From Brevundimonas diminuta 470-4 (lineage in GTDB: Bacteria; Pseudomonadota; Alphaproteobacteria; Caulobacterales; Caulobacteraceae): a DNA stretch of 47,758 nucleotides. This document shows positions 16,958 to 26,075 of the stretch, one piece after another. Below the pieces are notes generated by a model, which was not told where the DNA came from, did not search any database, and worked only from the letters and a program-made list of their open reading frames with translations. The stretch's first letter is position 1. The number at the start of each line of letters is the position of its first letter. The translations under genes and the position numbers were made by a program. The stretch is from positions 1-47,758 of the forward strand of contig KB291745.1 of NCBI GenBank assembly GCA_000318405.1. The letters run 5' to 3'.

Positions 16958-17567
16958 GGCGAAGGCTCCCCAGTGAAACGATGCGGCCGCGCGGATCGCT
17001 GCGCGAGACCGTAAGCTCGGCTTCAAACTGCCAGACCCGACGGGCCTCTCTCAACTCAACCTCGGCCTTCTCTCCCTTGAGGAACAGGCCTTTTGCACCA
17101 CGTTGGAAGTAGGGCTGTGCATAACCCAGCAGTTTCTCCATCGCCGCCACGGCCCGCGCCGTGACGATATCGACCGTGATCGCCTGCTCCTCGGCCCGGC
17201 CATTGACCACGGTGGCGGGCAAGTCGAGCGTATCGACGATGGTCTGGAGAAAGCGACAGCGCTTGCCCAGGCTGTCCACCAGCCAGACATGCGCCCCGGG
17301 GCGTCCCTTCAAAAGGATGGCCAGAACAACGCCGGGAAAGCCGGCCCCAGCCCCCAGGTCGGCCCAGGTCTTCGCGTCCGGCGCCAGGTCCAGAAGCTGG
17401 GCGCTATCCCAGGCGTGGCGGTTCCAGAAATCAGGAAGGGTGTCCGGCCCGACGAGGTTCATCACCTCATTGGCCTCTGTCAGCATGGCCAGGAAGGTCG
17501 TCAGGTCGGCGATGTTGGCGTCGCTGGCCCCGGTCTGGGCGCGGAAGGCGTCGATGGCGTCCGACAT
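16947..17567 (-). CDS. rsmG: 16S rRNA (guanine-N7) methyltransferase RsmG
   Basis: SAM-dependent enzyme that methylates G527 of 16S rRNA (E. coli numbering); formerly gidB. 206 residues. SAM-binding motif WADLGAGAGFPGVVLAI near residue 70, VWLVDSLGKRCRFLQTI, and VTARAVAAMEKLLGYAQPYF. ATG shares one base with the mnmG stop (TGATG), and the 3' end overlaps the parA start by 11 bp, so mnmG-rsmG-parA-parB form one translationally coupled run. Confidence 0.95.
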   Translation of the reverse strand: MSDAIDAFRAQTGASDANIADLTTFLAMLTEANEVMNLVGPDTLPDFWNRHAWDSAQLLDLAPDAKTWADLGAGAGFPGVVLAILLKGRPGAHVWLVDSLGKRCRFLQTIVDTLDLPATVVNGRAEEQAITVDIVTARAVAAMEKLLGYAQPYFQRGAKGLFLKGEKAEVELREARRVWQFEAELTVSRSDPRGRIVSLGSLRRVR

Positions 17568-19462
17568 CAGGCGACGACCGCCGCGAGATCTGCTTCCACG
17601 CTCTTCACCTTCTTCACATGAGCCAAAAGCGCAGTCAGAGCGCCCGGCGTCATGCCTTCAATACGGCCAGCCTGCCCCAGTGTGAGGGGCCGGATCATGG
17701 ACAGCTTCTCGCGCACTTCGTTCGACAGGGCGCCGATGGCGCCGTAGTCGAGGTCGGCGGGCAGCGACAGCCCCTCCTCCCGCCGCAGCGCCTGGGCGTC
17801 CTGGGCCTGACGGTCCAGATAGCCGGCGTAGACGGCGTCGATCTCGACCTGTTCTCGCACGGTGGCGGGCCAGTCGGCGATTTCCGGGCGGATCGCAATG
17901 AACTGATCCAGCGTCACGTTCGGGAAGGCCAGCAGGTCGCGGATCGAGCGACGCTGACCATCGGCGTTGACCGCGATGCCCAGCGCGCCCGCTTCCTTGG
18001 GCGTGAACTGCGTTTCACGTGAAACACGGTTCGCCCGGTCCAACTGGTCGGCCTTATCCAGCCATACCCGCGCCCGATCCCCACCGACGATCCCCGCTTC
18101 AATCCCGATCGGCGTCAGGCGCTGGTCGGCGTTATCCGCACGGAGCGTCAACCGGTACTCGGCCCGGCTTGTGAACATGCGATAGGGTTCGGTGACGCCC
18201 CGCGTCGCCAGGTCATCAATCATCACGCCGATATAGGCCTGGTCCCGGCCGAGGATCAGCGGGTCAGAACCGGCCGCGGCGCGGGCGGCGTTCAGGCCCG
18301 CGATCAACCCCTGCGCCCCCGCCTCCTCATAGCCGGTCGTGCCGTTGATCTGGCCCGCCAGATACAGGCCGGGCCGCTTCTTGACCTCAAGCGCCGGGGT
18401 CAGCTCGCGCGGGTCGACATAGTCGTACTCAATGGCGTAGCCGAAGCGGAAAACCTCGACCTTCTCCAGACCCGGCATGGTGTGAAGAAAGGCCAGCTGC
18501 GTCGCATCGGACACCGAGGTCGAAATCCCATTCGGATAAACGCTGGGATCATCCAGACCTTCCGGCTCCAGAAAAACCTGGTGGCTGGTCTTGTCGGCGA
18601 AGCGAACCACCTTGTCCTCGATCGAGGGGCAGTAGCGGGGCCCGCGACCCGAAAGCCGCCCGCCATAGACGGCGCTTTCGCCGAGGTTGTCCGCGATGAT
18701 GCGGTGCGTCTCTTCCGTCGTATGGGTAACCCCGCAGGCGATCTGGGGCACCTCGATACGATCCGTCATGAAGCTGAAAGGCACGGGCTGATCGTCCGCC
18801 GCCTGCATCTCCAGTCGGTCCCAGGCGATGGTGCGACCGTCCAGGCGCGCGGGCGTGCCGGTCTTCAGCCGCCCCATCATCAGCTCGGCCGCGTGCAGAT
18901 CGCCCGCCAGACCCGTCGAGGGGTCCTCGCCATAGCGCCCGGCCGGAATGCGCAGATCGCCGCGATGGATGACGCCGTTGAGGAAGGTGCCGGTCGTCAG
19001 CACTACGGCGCCAGCGCAGATCGTCTCCCCTGCCCCTGTCGTCACGCCGACGACGCGGTCGCCGTTCAGGATCAGGCCCTCGGCCGTGCCCGCCATCAGG
19101 GTCAGGTTTGGATAGTTCGCCAGCTCCGCCTGCATGGCTTCGCGATACAGACGGCGGTCGATCTGGCTGCGCGGGCCGCGCACGGCGGCGCCCTTGGAGC
19201 GGTTCAGCATCCGGAACTGGATACCCGACACGTCGGCCAGACGGCCCATGACGCCGTCCAGGGCGTCGATCTCTCGCACCAGATGGCCCTTGCCCAGACC
19301 GCCGATGGCCGGGTTGCAGCTCATCTCGCCGATGGTCTCCAGCTTCTGGGTCAGAAGCAGGGTGCGGGCGCCGGCGCGCGCGGCGGCCGTCGCGGCCTCG
19401 CAACCGGCGTGACCGCCGCCGATGACGACGACGTCGAAGGTGTGATCGGGGCTCGAACTCAT
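17567..19462 (-). CDS. mnmG: tRNA uridine-5-carboxymethylaminomethyl modification enzyme MnmG
   Basis: FAD-dependent partner of MnmE; together they add the cmnm5 group to U34 of certain tRNAs. 631 residues from ATG 19462, chosen because the FAD motif [14 protein letters not shown] must begin about ten residues in; ATGs at 19480 or 19498 would lengthen it slightly. Other motifs: the block ending [47 protein letters not shown] segment [23 protein letters not shown], and the C-terminal helical domain that binds MnmE. It contains a parS site at 18011-18026. Confidence 0.95.
   Translation of the reverse strand: MSSSPDHTFDVVVIGGGHAGCEAATAAARAGARTLLLTQKLETIGEMSCNPAIGGLGKGHLVREIDALDGVMGRLADVSGIQFRMLNRSKGAAVRGPRSQIDRRLYREAMQAELANYPNLTLMAGTAEGLILNGDRVVGVTTGAGETICAGAVVLTTGTFLNGVIHRGDLRIPAGRYGEDPSTGLAGDLHAAELMMGRLKTGTPARLDGRTIAWDRLEMQAADDQPVPFSFMTDRIEVPQIACGVTHTTEETHRIIADNLGESAVYGGRLSGRGPRYCPSIEDKVVRFADKTSHQVFLEPEGLDDPSVYPNGISTSVSDATQLAFLHTMPGLEKVEVFRFGYAIEYDYVDPRELTPALEVKKRPGLYLAGQINGTTGYEEAGAQGLIAGLNAARAAAGSDPLILGRDQAYIGVMIDDLATRGVTEPYRMFTSRAEYRLTLRADNADQRLTPIGIEAGIVGGDRARVWLDKADQLDRANRVSRETQFTPKEAGALGIAVNADGQRRSIRDLLAFPNVTLDQFIAIRPEIADWPATVREQVEIDAVYAGYLDRQAQDAQALRREEGLSLPADLDYGAIGALSNEVREKLSMIRPLTLGQAGRIEGMTPGALTALLAHVKKVKSVEADLAAVVA
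18011..18026. promoter_or_regulatory. parS site inside mnmG (15/16 match)
   Basis: CGTTTCACGTGAAACA; the 14-bp palindromic core GTTTCACGTGAAAC is perfect. On the coding strand it is read as Val-Ser-Arg-Glu-Thr, the same frame as the parA site. Confidence 0.9.
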
Positions 19463-19513
19463 GGGGTTCACATAGTCCATCCGGGCCGAAATCGCCACCG
19501 GTCGAGGAACCGT

Positions 19514-19529
19514 TGTTTCACGTGAAACA
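19514..19529. promoter_or_regulatory. parS site between mnmG and mnmE (perfect)
   Basis: TGTTTCACGTGAAACA, a perfect 16-bp palindrome in the 80-bp gap between the mnmE stop and the mnmG start. Confidence 0.95.
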
Positions 19530-19542
19530 GACGAAAGCCGGC

Positions 19543-20856
19543 CTATTTGCCGATGCAGAAAGAGGAGAAAACCTCGCCCAGGATATCCTCGACACCGATG
19601 GCGCCGGTGACCCGACCCAGGGTGTCTGCGGCGCGGCGCAGGTCGTCACCCGCCATCTCCGGCGCCAGATCGAGCGCGCGGCGCCCCGCCTCGACCGCAG
19701 CCAAGGCTTCGGCCAGACGGCGGCGATGGCGTTCGCGCGTCACGGCCGGGAAGTCCGCGCCCGAAAGGTCGCGCGCCAAGCGGGCCGCGATCCAGTCATG
19801 CAGTTCAGCCAGCCCCTGCCCTGTCGTCGTGCTGACGCTCAAGGCTTCGAGGTCCGGCGCCATCGCCACGGCGCCCAGGTCGGCCTTGTTCAGCACCTGA
19901 AGATCGGACGGACGGACGAAGGCGGCGGCGGGATCCTCAGTCCCTTCGGTCGAGGGCGAGCGGACCCACAGGCGCAGGTCCGCCCCCTCGGCGCGGACAC
20001 GGGCGCGGCGAATGCCCTCAGCCTCGACCGGATCGTCGCTGTCGCGCAAACCGGCCGTGTCCGACAGGGTGACGGCGTAACCGCCGATCATGATATCGGC
20101 GTCGAGCACATCGCGCGTCGTCCCGGCGATGGGGGTGACAATGGCCGCCTCACGCGCGACCAGGGCGTTGAACAACGACGACTTGCCCGCATTCGTCTCG
20201 CCGATCAGGACGATGCGATAGCCCTCTCGCACCCGCCGCCCGCGATCGGAATCGGCCAGGGCCGCGCGCAGATCAGCCGCCAGAGCGTCCAGCACCGGCC
20301 CGGCGGTGCGCGCCAGATTGTCGGGCACTTCCTCATCGGGAAAGTCGATCTCGGCCTCGACCAGCGACAGGGCCTTCAGCAGATCGCGACGAAATCCGGC
20401 ATAGGCGGCGGACAGGGCGCCGTCGAGCTGTCCCAGGGCCTGACACTTCTGAGCTTCCGTTTCAGCGTCGATCAGATCGGCGACGGCCTCGGCCTGGGCC
20501 AGGTCCATGCGCCCGTTCTGGAAGGCCCGTCGGGTGAACTCGCCAGGCTCGGCGGGGCGCAGGCCCAGGGCGATCAGGGCGGTGCTGGCCGCCTCGATCA
20601 CGGCGCGACCGCCATGCAGATGCAGTTCGGCCGAATCCTCGCCCGTGTAGGAGCGCGGCGCGACGAAGCGCAGCACCAAGGCCTCGTCGATCAGGCGGCC
20701 GTCGTGGCGCAGGCTGCGCACCGAGGCCAGACGTGGGGTCAGCCCCCCTGCCCCCAACGCCGTCAGCGCGCTTTCGGTGGCTGGGCCGGACAGCCGCAGC
20801 ACCGCGATGGCACCCCGCCCCGGCGGGGTGGCGAGGGCGAAGATGGTGTCGCTCAC
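19543..20856 (-). CDS. mnmE: tRNA modification GTPase MnmE
   Basis: 437 residues. N-terminal tetrahydrofolate-binding domain ([21 protein letters not shown]), central helical domain, inserted G domain (G1 [14 protein letters not shown] near residue 220, G2 GTTRD, G3 DTAGLRDS, G4 LNKADL) and the C-terminal CxGK catalytic motif, here FCIGK at the very end. Works with MnmG, encoded just downstream on the same strand, with a parS site between them. ATG at 20856; 10 bp from the DUF6489 gene stop. Confidence 0.96.
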   Translation of the reverse strand: MSDTIFALATPPGRGAIAVLRLSGPATESALTALGAGGLTPRLASVRSLRHDGRLIDEALVLRFVAPRSYTGEDSAELHLHGGRAVIEAASTALIALGLRPAEPGEFTRRAFQNGRMDLAQAEAVADLIDAETEAQKCQALGQLDGALSAAYAGFRRDLLKALSLVEAEIDFPDEEVPDNLARTAGPVLDALAADLRAALADSDRGRRVREGYRIVLIGETNAGKSSLFNALVAREAAIVTPIAGTTRDVLDADIMIGGYAVTLSDTAGLRDSDDPVEAEGIRRARVRAEGADLRLWVRSPSTEGTEDPAAAFVRPSDLQVLNKADLGAVAMAPDLEALSVSTTTGQGLAELHDWIAARLARDLSGADFPAVTRERHRRRLAEALAAVEAGRRALDLAPEMAGDDLRRAADTLGRVTGAIGVEDILGEVFSSFCIGK

Positions 20857-20866
20857 GTCATCAAAC

Positions 20867-21106
20867 TCAGGACTTGGGCGCGCCCGTGACGGCGGCTTCC
20901 ATCAGGCGACGGAACTGGTCCTGGGCCTGAACGCCGAAGCTGGTCCAGGTCTTCATGAGTTCGTCGGGCTGCATGGCGGCCATGTTGGCGTCCATCCGCT
21001 TCTGCATCTCGGCGACCAGATGGTCATTGAGCGGCGTCACATCCGGCAGACCGAGGAAGGCGCGGGCCTCGGCCGGGGTGCAATCGATCTCGATGTTCAG
21101 CTTCAT
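20867..21106 (-). CDS. DUF6489 family small protein
   Basis: 79-residue acidic cytosolic protein with no signal or membrane segment. Conserved family pattern: MKLNIEIDCTPAEARAFLGLPDVTPLNDHLVAEMQKRM...MQPDELMKTW. The ending TSFGVQAQDQFRRLMEAA is helical. Found in many alphaproteobacteria beside mnmE or the polyhydroxyalkanoate-related helix proteins; function not known. It sits 10 bp ahead of mnmE and shares its direction. The ATG at 21106 is followed upstream by a perfect parS at 21119-21134. Confidence 0.8.
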   Translation of the reverse strand: MKLNIEIDCTPAEARAFLGLPDVTPLNDHLVAEMQKRMDANMAAMQPDELMKTWTSFGVQAQDQFRRLMEAAVTGAPKS

Positions 21107-21118
21107 GACCCACGCTCC

Positions 21119-21134
21119 TGTTTCACGTGAAACA
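21119..21134. promoter_or_regulatory. parS site upstream of the DUF6489 gene (perfect)
   Basis: TGTTTCACGTGAAACA, 12 bp before the start codon of the DUF6489 gene and between it and the rho stop. ParB loading here would sit on the 5' end of that small operon. Confidence 0.95.
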
Positions 21135-21188
21135 CGTTCTTTGATCTCTACCGCCGCCCGCGCGGCGGGCGACTGCTTGAGAGACCGC

Positions 21189-21226
21189 CCCTCAAGCAGC
21201 CTCGCGCCGCGTGCGAGGCGTTAGGG
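21189..21226 (-). repeat. Two-stem 3'-end element, copy B (after rho)
   Basis: Sense strand is minus. It lies 6 bp after the rho stop. The inner stem is CCTCGC (21200-21205) with GCGAGG (21213-21218), the outer stem CCCT (21189-21192) with AGGG (21223-21226), and the invariant CTCAAGCAGC (plus-strand reading) is at 21191-21200. A second pairing is possible: CTGCTTGAG at 21173-21181 is complementary to CTCAAGCAG at 21191-21199, which would form an alternative hairpin. Confidence 0.6.
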
Positions 21227-21232
21227 ACCCTA

Positions 21233-22729
<1,497 letters not shown>

Positions 22730-22960
22730 GATGGCGTGCTCGTTCGCGCACCCGGACGCCAGGAAGCGGCCAGGAGCAGAAAGGTCGTAATGGCTTCAGC
22801 CGCAAGGGCCGGGAGGGAGGGTGACGGGCTCCCGCAGGCTCAAACCGGCAGGCGTCGCAAAAAGAGAGGGACCGCGCTGCACGGATCGGCCGCACGGTTC
22901 ACCTCAGCGGAACCACGAAAGACCCGCACGGGTCAAGCGAAAGAAGAAGGCGCCCCTATC
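22730..22960 (-). promoter_or_regulatory. Long pyrimidine-rich rho leader
   Basis: About 230 bp without a gene lie between rho and hemJ. The sense (minus) strand includes a TTGACC box (complement of 22932-22937) and several C/U-rich tracts, such as CCCTCTCTTTTTGC and CACCCTCCCTCCC. Rho leaders are often sites of Rho-dependent autoregulation; that use here is inferred. Confidence 0.35.
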
Positions 22961-22963
22961 GCC

Positions 22964-22998
22964 ATCAAGCAGCGAGCGACCGCGTCGCTCGCGTCAGG
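22964..22998 (-). repeat. Two-stem 3'-end element, copy C (after hemJ)
   Basis: Sense strand is minus. It lies 4 bp after the hemJ stop. Inner stem GCGAGCGAC (22972-22980) with GTCGCTCGC (22984-22992), loop CGC on the plus strand. The conserved TCAAGCAGC (plus) is at 22965-22973. The outer stem is the least regular of the five copies. Confidence 0.55.
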
Positions 22999-23002
22999 GC
23001 CT

Positions 23003-23470
23003 CTAGAACGTCCACTCCAGCGTCACCGACAGCACCATGATGATGGCCAGGACGAACGGAATCTCATTGGTCATGCGCCAGAAGCGGCCGGAGTATTTCG
23101 ACGCGCCCGCCGCAATCTTCTTGCGCTGTCCCGCCAGAAAGCCGTGCCAACCGGCCAGCAGGAAGACGCCGATCAGCTTGGTCACCATCCACGGCTGATG
23201 GGCGAAAGACCAGTCGGCGCCGTCGCCGCTGCGCAGCCACAGCAGCCAGGCGCCGAAGATGAAGGCCAGGATCATGGCCGGATTGATGATGATGCGCAGC
23301 AGCCGCGTCTGCCAGACGCGCAACAGGGCCTGCATTTCGCCGCGCAGGGGTTCGGGTTTGGCGTTCTGCTCGGCGTCATAGGCGAACAGGCGCGGCAGGA
23401 AGAGCATTCCGGCCATCCAGGCGATCACCGCCAGGATGTGAAGCCCGCGGGCCAGATTGTAATAGTCCAT
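23003..23470 (-). CDS. hemJ: Protoporphyrinogen oxidase HemJ
   Basis: Membrane enzyme that oxidises protoporphyrinogen IX in bacteria lacking HemG or HemY. 155 residues with four to five transmembrane helices. Family signature at the N-terminus: YYNLARGLHILAVIAWMAGMLFLPRLFAYD, including the conserved His in the first helix, then the LLRIIINPAMILAFIFGAWL helix, and PWMVTKLIGVFLLAGWHGFLAG with the essential Lys and His, ending RMTNEIPFVLAIIMV. It follows hemH by 10 bp, giving a hemE-hemH-hemJ set that covers the last haem steps except HemF/N. Confidence 0.93.
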   Translation of the reverse strand: MDYYNLARGLHILAVIAWMAGMLFLPRLFAYDAEQNAKPEPLRGEMQALLRVWQTRLLRIIINPAMILAFIFGAWLLWLRSGDGADWSFAHQPWMVTKLIGVFLLAGWHGFLAGQRKKIAAGASKYSGRFWRMTNEIPFVLAIIMVLSVTLEWTF

Positions 23471-23480
23471 ATCGATCCCC

Positions 23481-24560
23481 TCAGGCCGCCCTGGAGCCCT
23501 TTGAACAGCCGGACGGGCAGGCTTTCAAGTGGGCGCATGGTCCACCCTGCGACGCCCCCTGAGGGGCCGTTCCCGGCGTCTCCAGCGCCCGCGCGACCGT
23601 ATCGGCCAGGGCGGTGATGAAAACCGGGTCGGCGCTGACCGTCGGCGCGCGCAGATACGGGGCGCAACCGACCTTATGGGCCAGTTCGCCGTATTCCATG
23701 TCCAGCTCGACCAGCGTCTCGATGTGTTCTGAGACGAAGGCGATCGGCACGATGAGCGCGCCCACGCCGTCTTTGGCCGCCTGTTCGATCGCGTCCGGCG
23801 TGGCAGGCCCCAGCCATTTCAGCGGCCCGACCCGGCTCTGGTAGCAGATGGCCCAGTCGGTCAGGCCCATGCGTTCGACCACGGCCGCGACGGTGGCCTC
23901 CACCTGAGCCTGATAGGGATCGCCGGCCGTGACCAGCTTCTCGGGGATGCCGTGGGCCGAAAACAGCACCCGAACCGGCTTGCCTTCAGCCTTGTCTAGC
24001 GTCTGTCGGATCAAGCGGACCTGGGCCTCGATCAGCCCTTCCGCATCGGGATAGCAGCAGACCACATGGGTCTCGCCGGGGCCGTCGTAGCACTCGGTCC
24101 ACTTCTTCAGCGACGAGGCCGTCGTAGTGGTCGAGAACTGCGGATAGAGGGGCAGAAGGACGATCTGGTCGGGCTGGAAGGCCTTGACCGCCGCCGCCGT
24201 CTCTTCGGTCAGCGGATGCCAGTAGCGCATGGCGATGAAGACCCGGCTGTCGTCGCCCGGCGAAGCGTCCGCCAGGGCGCGCGACAGGGCCTCGGCCTGT
24301 TTCTGCGTCTCGGGCAGCAGGGGCGAGCCGCCGCCCATCAGGGCGTAGTTGGCCTGGGCCGAGGTCTCGCGGCGGCTGGAGATCAGCCTGGCCAGCGGCG
24401 TGCGGAACAGCCCCGGCAGGCCGATGATGGCCGGGTCGTTGAACAGGTTGAACAGAAAGGGTTTGACCGCTTCGGGGCGATCAGGCCCGCCCAGATTGGT
24501 CAGGACGACCGCCACGCGCCGGTTGGGTCGTCCCTCTAGGTTGGTGGCGGTCTGGCTCAT
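23481..24560 (-). CDS. hemH: Ferrochelatase with C-terminal Cys motif (probable [2Fe-2S] type)
   Basis: Inserts iron into protoporphyrin IX. 359 residues; ATG overlaps the hemE stop (ATGA). Motifs: VVLTNLGGPDRPEAVKPFLFNLF at the N-terminus, LLPLYPQFS, the catalytic His in RVLFSAHGIPEK and Glu in VSEHIETLVELDMEY. The C-terminus carries three cysteines (342, 348, 352: PCAHLKACPSGC), with further Cys at ECYDG, VVCCYP and AICYQ. Caulobacter ferrochelatase is known to hold a [2Fe-2S] cluster with Cys near the C-terminus, so a cluster here is likely. An open frame extending upstream into hemE is not needed. Confidence 0.94.
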   Translation of the reverse strand: MSQTATNLEGRPNRRVAVVLTNLGGPDRPEAVKPFLFNLFNDPAIIGLPGLFRTPLARLISSRRETSAQANYALMGGGSPLLPETQKQAEALSRALADASPGDDSRVFIAMRYWHPLTEETAAAVKAFQPDQIVLLPLYPQFSTTTTASSLKKWTECYDGPGETHVVCCYPDAEGLIEAQVRLIRQTLDKAEGKPVRVLFSAHGIPEKLVTAGDPYQAQVEATVAAVVERMGLTDWAICYQSRVGPLKWLGPATPDAIEQAAKDGVGALIVPIAFVSEHIETLVELDMEYGELAHKVGCAPYLRAPTVSADPVFITALADTVARALETPGTAPQGASQGGPCAHLKACPSGCSKGSRAA

Positions 24561-25591
24561 TGGGCGCCGATCCGCTTCAGAACCTGCTCGACATGGGCGA
24601 TCGGCACGTCCGGCAGGATGCCGTGGCCCAGGTTGAAGATCCACGGCCCCTGGCCCCAGGCCTCCATCAGTTGATCGACGCGGCGGTCCAGCGCCTCTCC
24701 GCCCGCGCGCAGCAGCAGAGGGTCCAGCGCGCCCTGGATGGGTTTGATCTTCTGCAGGCGCTGGCCGACTTCCAGCGGACAGGCGGTGTCCAGCGCCACG
24801 CCCTGCACGTCGCAATCGCGCGCATAGCGTTCGGCCAGAGCCGCCGAGCCTCTCGGGAAGCCGATCAGGGGTACGGTGACGCCCAGTTCCCGGGCGCGGG
24901 CGACCAGCTTCTGATGCGGTTTCAGCACCAGGCTTTCGAACAGGTCGTCGGGCAGGCCCTCGGCCCAGCTCTCGAAGATCTTCAGCACCTGGGCGCCGGC
25001 GTCCTGCTGCATCTTCAGATAGTGGGCGGTGGCTTCCACCAGAACGTCCAGCAGACCATAGACGATCTCGGGCTGGGTATAGGCGTAGGTGCGCGCCAGA
25101 CCGCGCTCGCCCTTGCCCATCGTCCGGTGCTCGCCGTCCAGCATATAGGTGGCCACGGTCCACGGCGCGCCCGCAAAGCCGATCAGGGCGCGCTCAGGCT
25201 CCAGTTCCGCGCGCACCAGGCTGAGCGTCTGGCCCACGGCCTTGAGGGCCTCTCCAGCCTGCTGAGCCTTGTCGGCCATCGACTGCACCGACGGCAGGGC
25301 GCCGAGCCGCGGCCCTTCCCCCGCCTCGAACCACACCTTTTGCCCCAGGGCGCCGGGGATCAGCAGGATGTCGGCGAAGACGATGGCGGCGTCGAAGCCG
25401 AAACGGCGCATCGGCTGCAGGGTCGCCTCGGCCGCCATCTCCGGGTTCAGGCAGAAGGCGATGAAGTCCGGCGCCTTGGCCCGAAGCTCACGGTATTCCG
25501 GCAGGTAGCGTCCGGCTTGACGCATGAACCACACAGGCGGGCGAGAAAGGGTTTGGCCCTGGAGAGCCTGGATCAGAAGGGGCGTGCTCAT
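24557..25591 (-). CDS. hemE: Uroporphyrinogen decarboxylase
   Basis: Converts uroporphyrinogen III to coproporphyrinogen III. 344 residues from ATG 25591; the frame begins 36 bp earlier, but homologues start near STPLLIQAL. Signatures: PVWFMRQAGRYLPEYREL (N-terminal, with the conserved Arg pair), FADILLIPGALG, GFAGAPWTVATYMLDG, GFPRGSAALAERYARD and GHGILPDVPIAHVEQVL. First gene of the haem-rho run, with its promoter inside the putative origin. In Caulobacter the hemE promoter region is part of the origin, so this position is informative. Confidence 0.95.
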   Translation of the reverse strand: MSTPLLIQALQGQTLSRPPVWFMRQAGRYLPEYRELRAKAPDFIAFCLNPEMAAEATLQPMRRFGFDAAIVFADILLIPGALGQKVWFEAGEGPRLGALPSVQSMADKAQQAGEALKAVGQTLSLVRAELEPERALIGFAGAPWTVATYMLDGEHRTMGKGERGLARTYAYTQPEIVYGLLDVLVEATAHYLKMQQDAGAQVLKIFESWAEGLPDDLFESLVLKPHQKLVARARELGVTVPLIGFPRGSAALAERYARDCDVQGVALDTACPLEVGQRLQKIKPIQGALDPLLLRAGGEALDRRVDQLMEAWGQGPWIFNLGHGILPDVPIAHVEQVLKRIGAQ

Positions 25592-25631
25592 GTCTTGGGC
25601 TTTAGGATGCACACCCCCAAGCCTCAATCCC

Positions 25632-25663
25632 TATTCAGATTTAAGAATTGAAAGAATTAGAGG
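25632..25663. promoter_or_regulatory. AT-rich segment at the hemE side of the origin
   Basis: About 30 bp composed almost only of A and T (TATTCAGATTTAAGAATT then GAAAGAATTAGAG) in a region that is otherwise GC-rich. Candidate DNA-unwinding element and/or hemE promoter core. Confidence 0.5.
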
Positions 25664-25822
25664 TTGGAAGCAGGGCCGGGGAGCGCGGGGATAACCCTGG
25701 GCCGTCCCGGTTGGACTCCGTCTTGTCCCCGTTTCGCGACGAACGAATCCGAGGCTTGGGCGGCCGGGGTGTGAGTCATGGGGATAAGCCGTGAAACACC
25801 CGCCAGACTCGGGTTTGTCTCT

Positions 25823-26015
25823 GGGCGCCGTTGTGGGTGAATCCACGGGCGCCGAATTTGGACAGGCTCTCCTGCCCACAGCATGGGATGAAACTTCGGC
25901 GCCCAGGCGGACGACTCCGGCGCCGATCGCAACAACGGCGCCCGCGATCCCCGCTCGCGACCGACGACGGGGCTTGCTACAGGATTCGGCGCCCGGTCTT
26001 TCACGAACGGCGCCC
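25823..26015. repeat. Seven GGCGCC-centred repeats in the origin
   Basis: GGCGCC at 25824, 25848, 25898, 25919, 25937, 25988 and 26009. Six share the extended form WWCGGCGCCC (the first two in reverse orientation). They fall in groups with centre spacings of about 18-24 bp, and the groups are 50-51 bp apart, near whole numbers of DNA turns. Confidence 0.7.
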
Positions 26016-26075
26016 CGGCTTTTCAACAGGGCGCGGGGATGATCCGACCGTCGCCCAGAAGGAGACGCCGTCCTC

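Larger units (their letters stand above)
25592..26075. other. Putative chromosomal replication origin (oriC)
   Basis: 484 bp between hemE and the DUF299 gene, the exact location of the Caulobacter origin. Contents: an AT-rich stretch at 25632-25663 (unwinding candidate); near-DnaA boxes TGGGGATAA (25779-25787, one mismatch from TGTGGATAA), CGGGGATAA (25686-25694) and TGTGGGTGA (25832-25840); seven GANTC CcrM sites (25714, 25745, 25773, 25806, 25839, 25913, 25983); and seven GGCGCC-centred repeats (25824-26014). No full TTAA-N7-TTAA CtrA box is present; one TTAA half-site lies at 25641. Origin function is inferred from synteny and these motifs. Confidence 0.8.

Noticed and set aside
25790..25798. 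CGTGAAACA, a parS half-site inside the origin
   Set aside because: The left half does not match, so it is not a credible parS by itself.
25791..26042. Short plus-strand ORF within the putative origin
   Set aside because: Its sequence is the translation of the origin repeats; no ribosome site and Ala/Pro/Thr-rich noise.
25592..26075. Perfect DnaA box TTATCCACA in the origin
   Set aside because: None found; the best site has one mismatch, so only near-boxes are reported.
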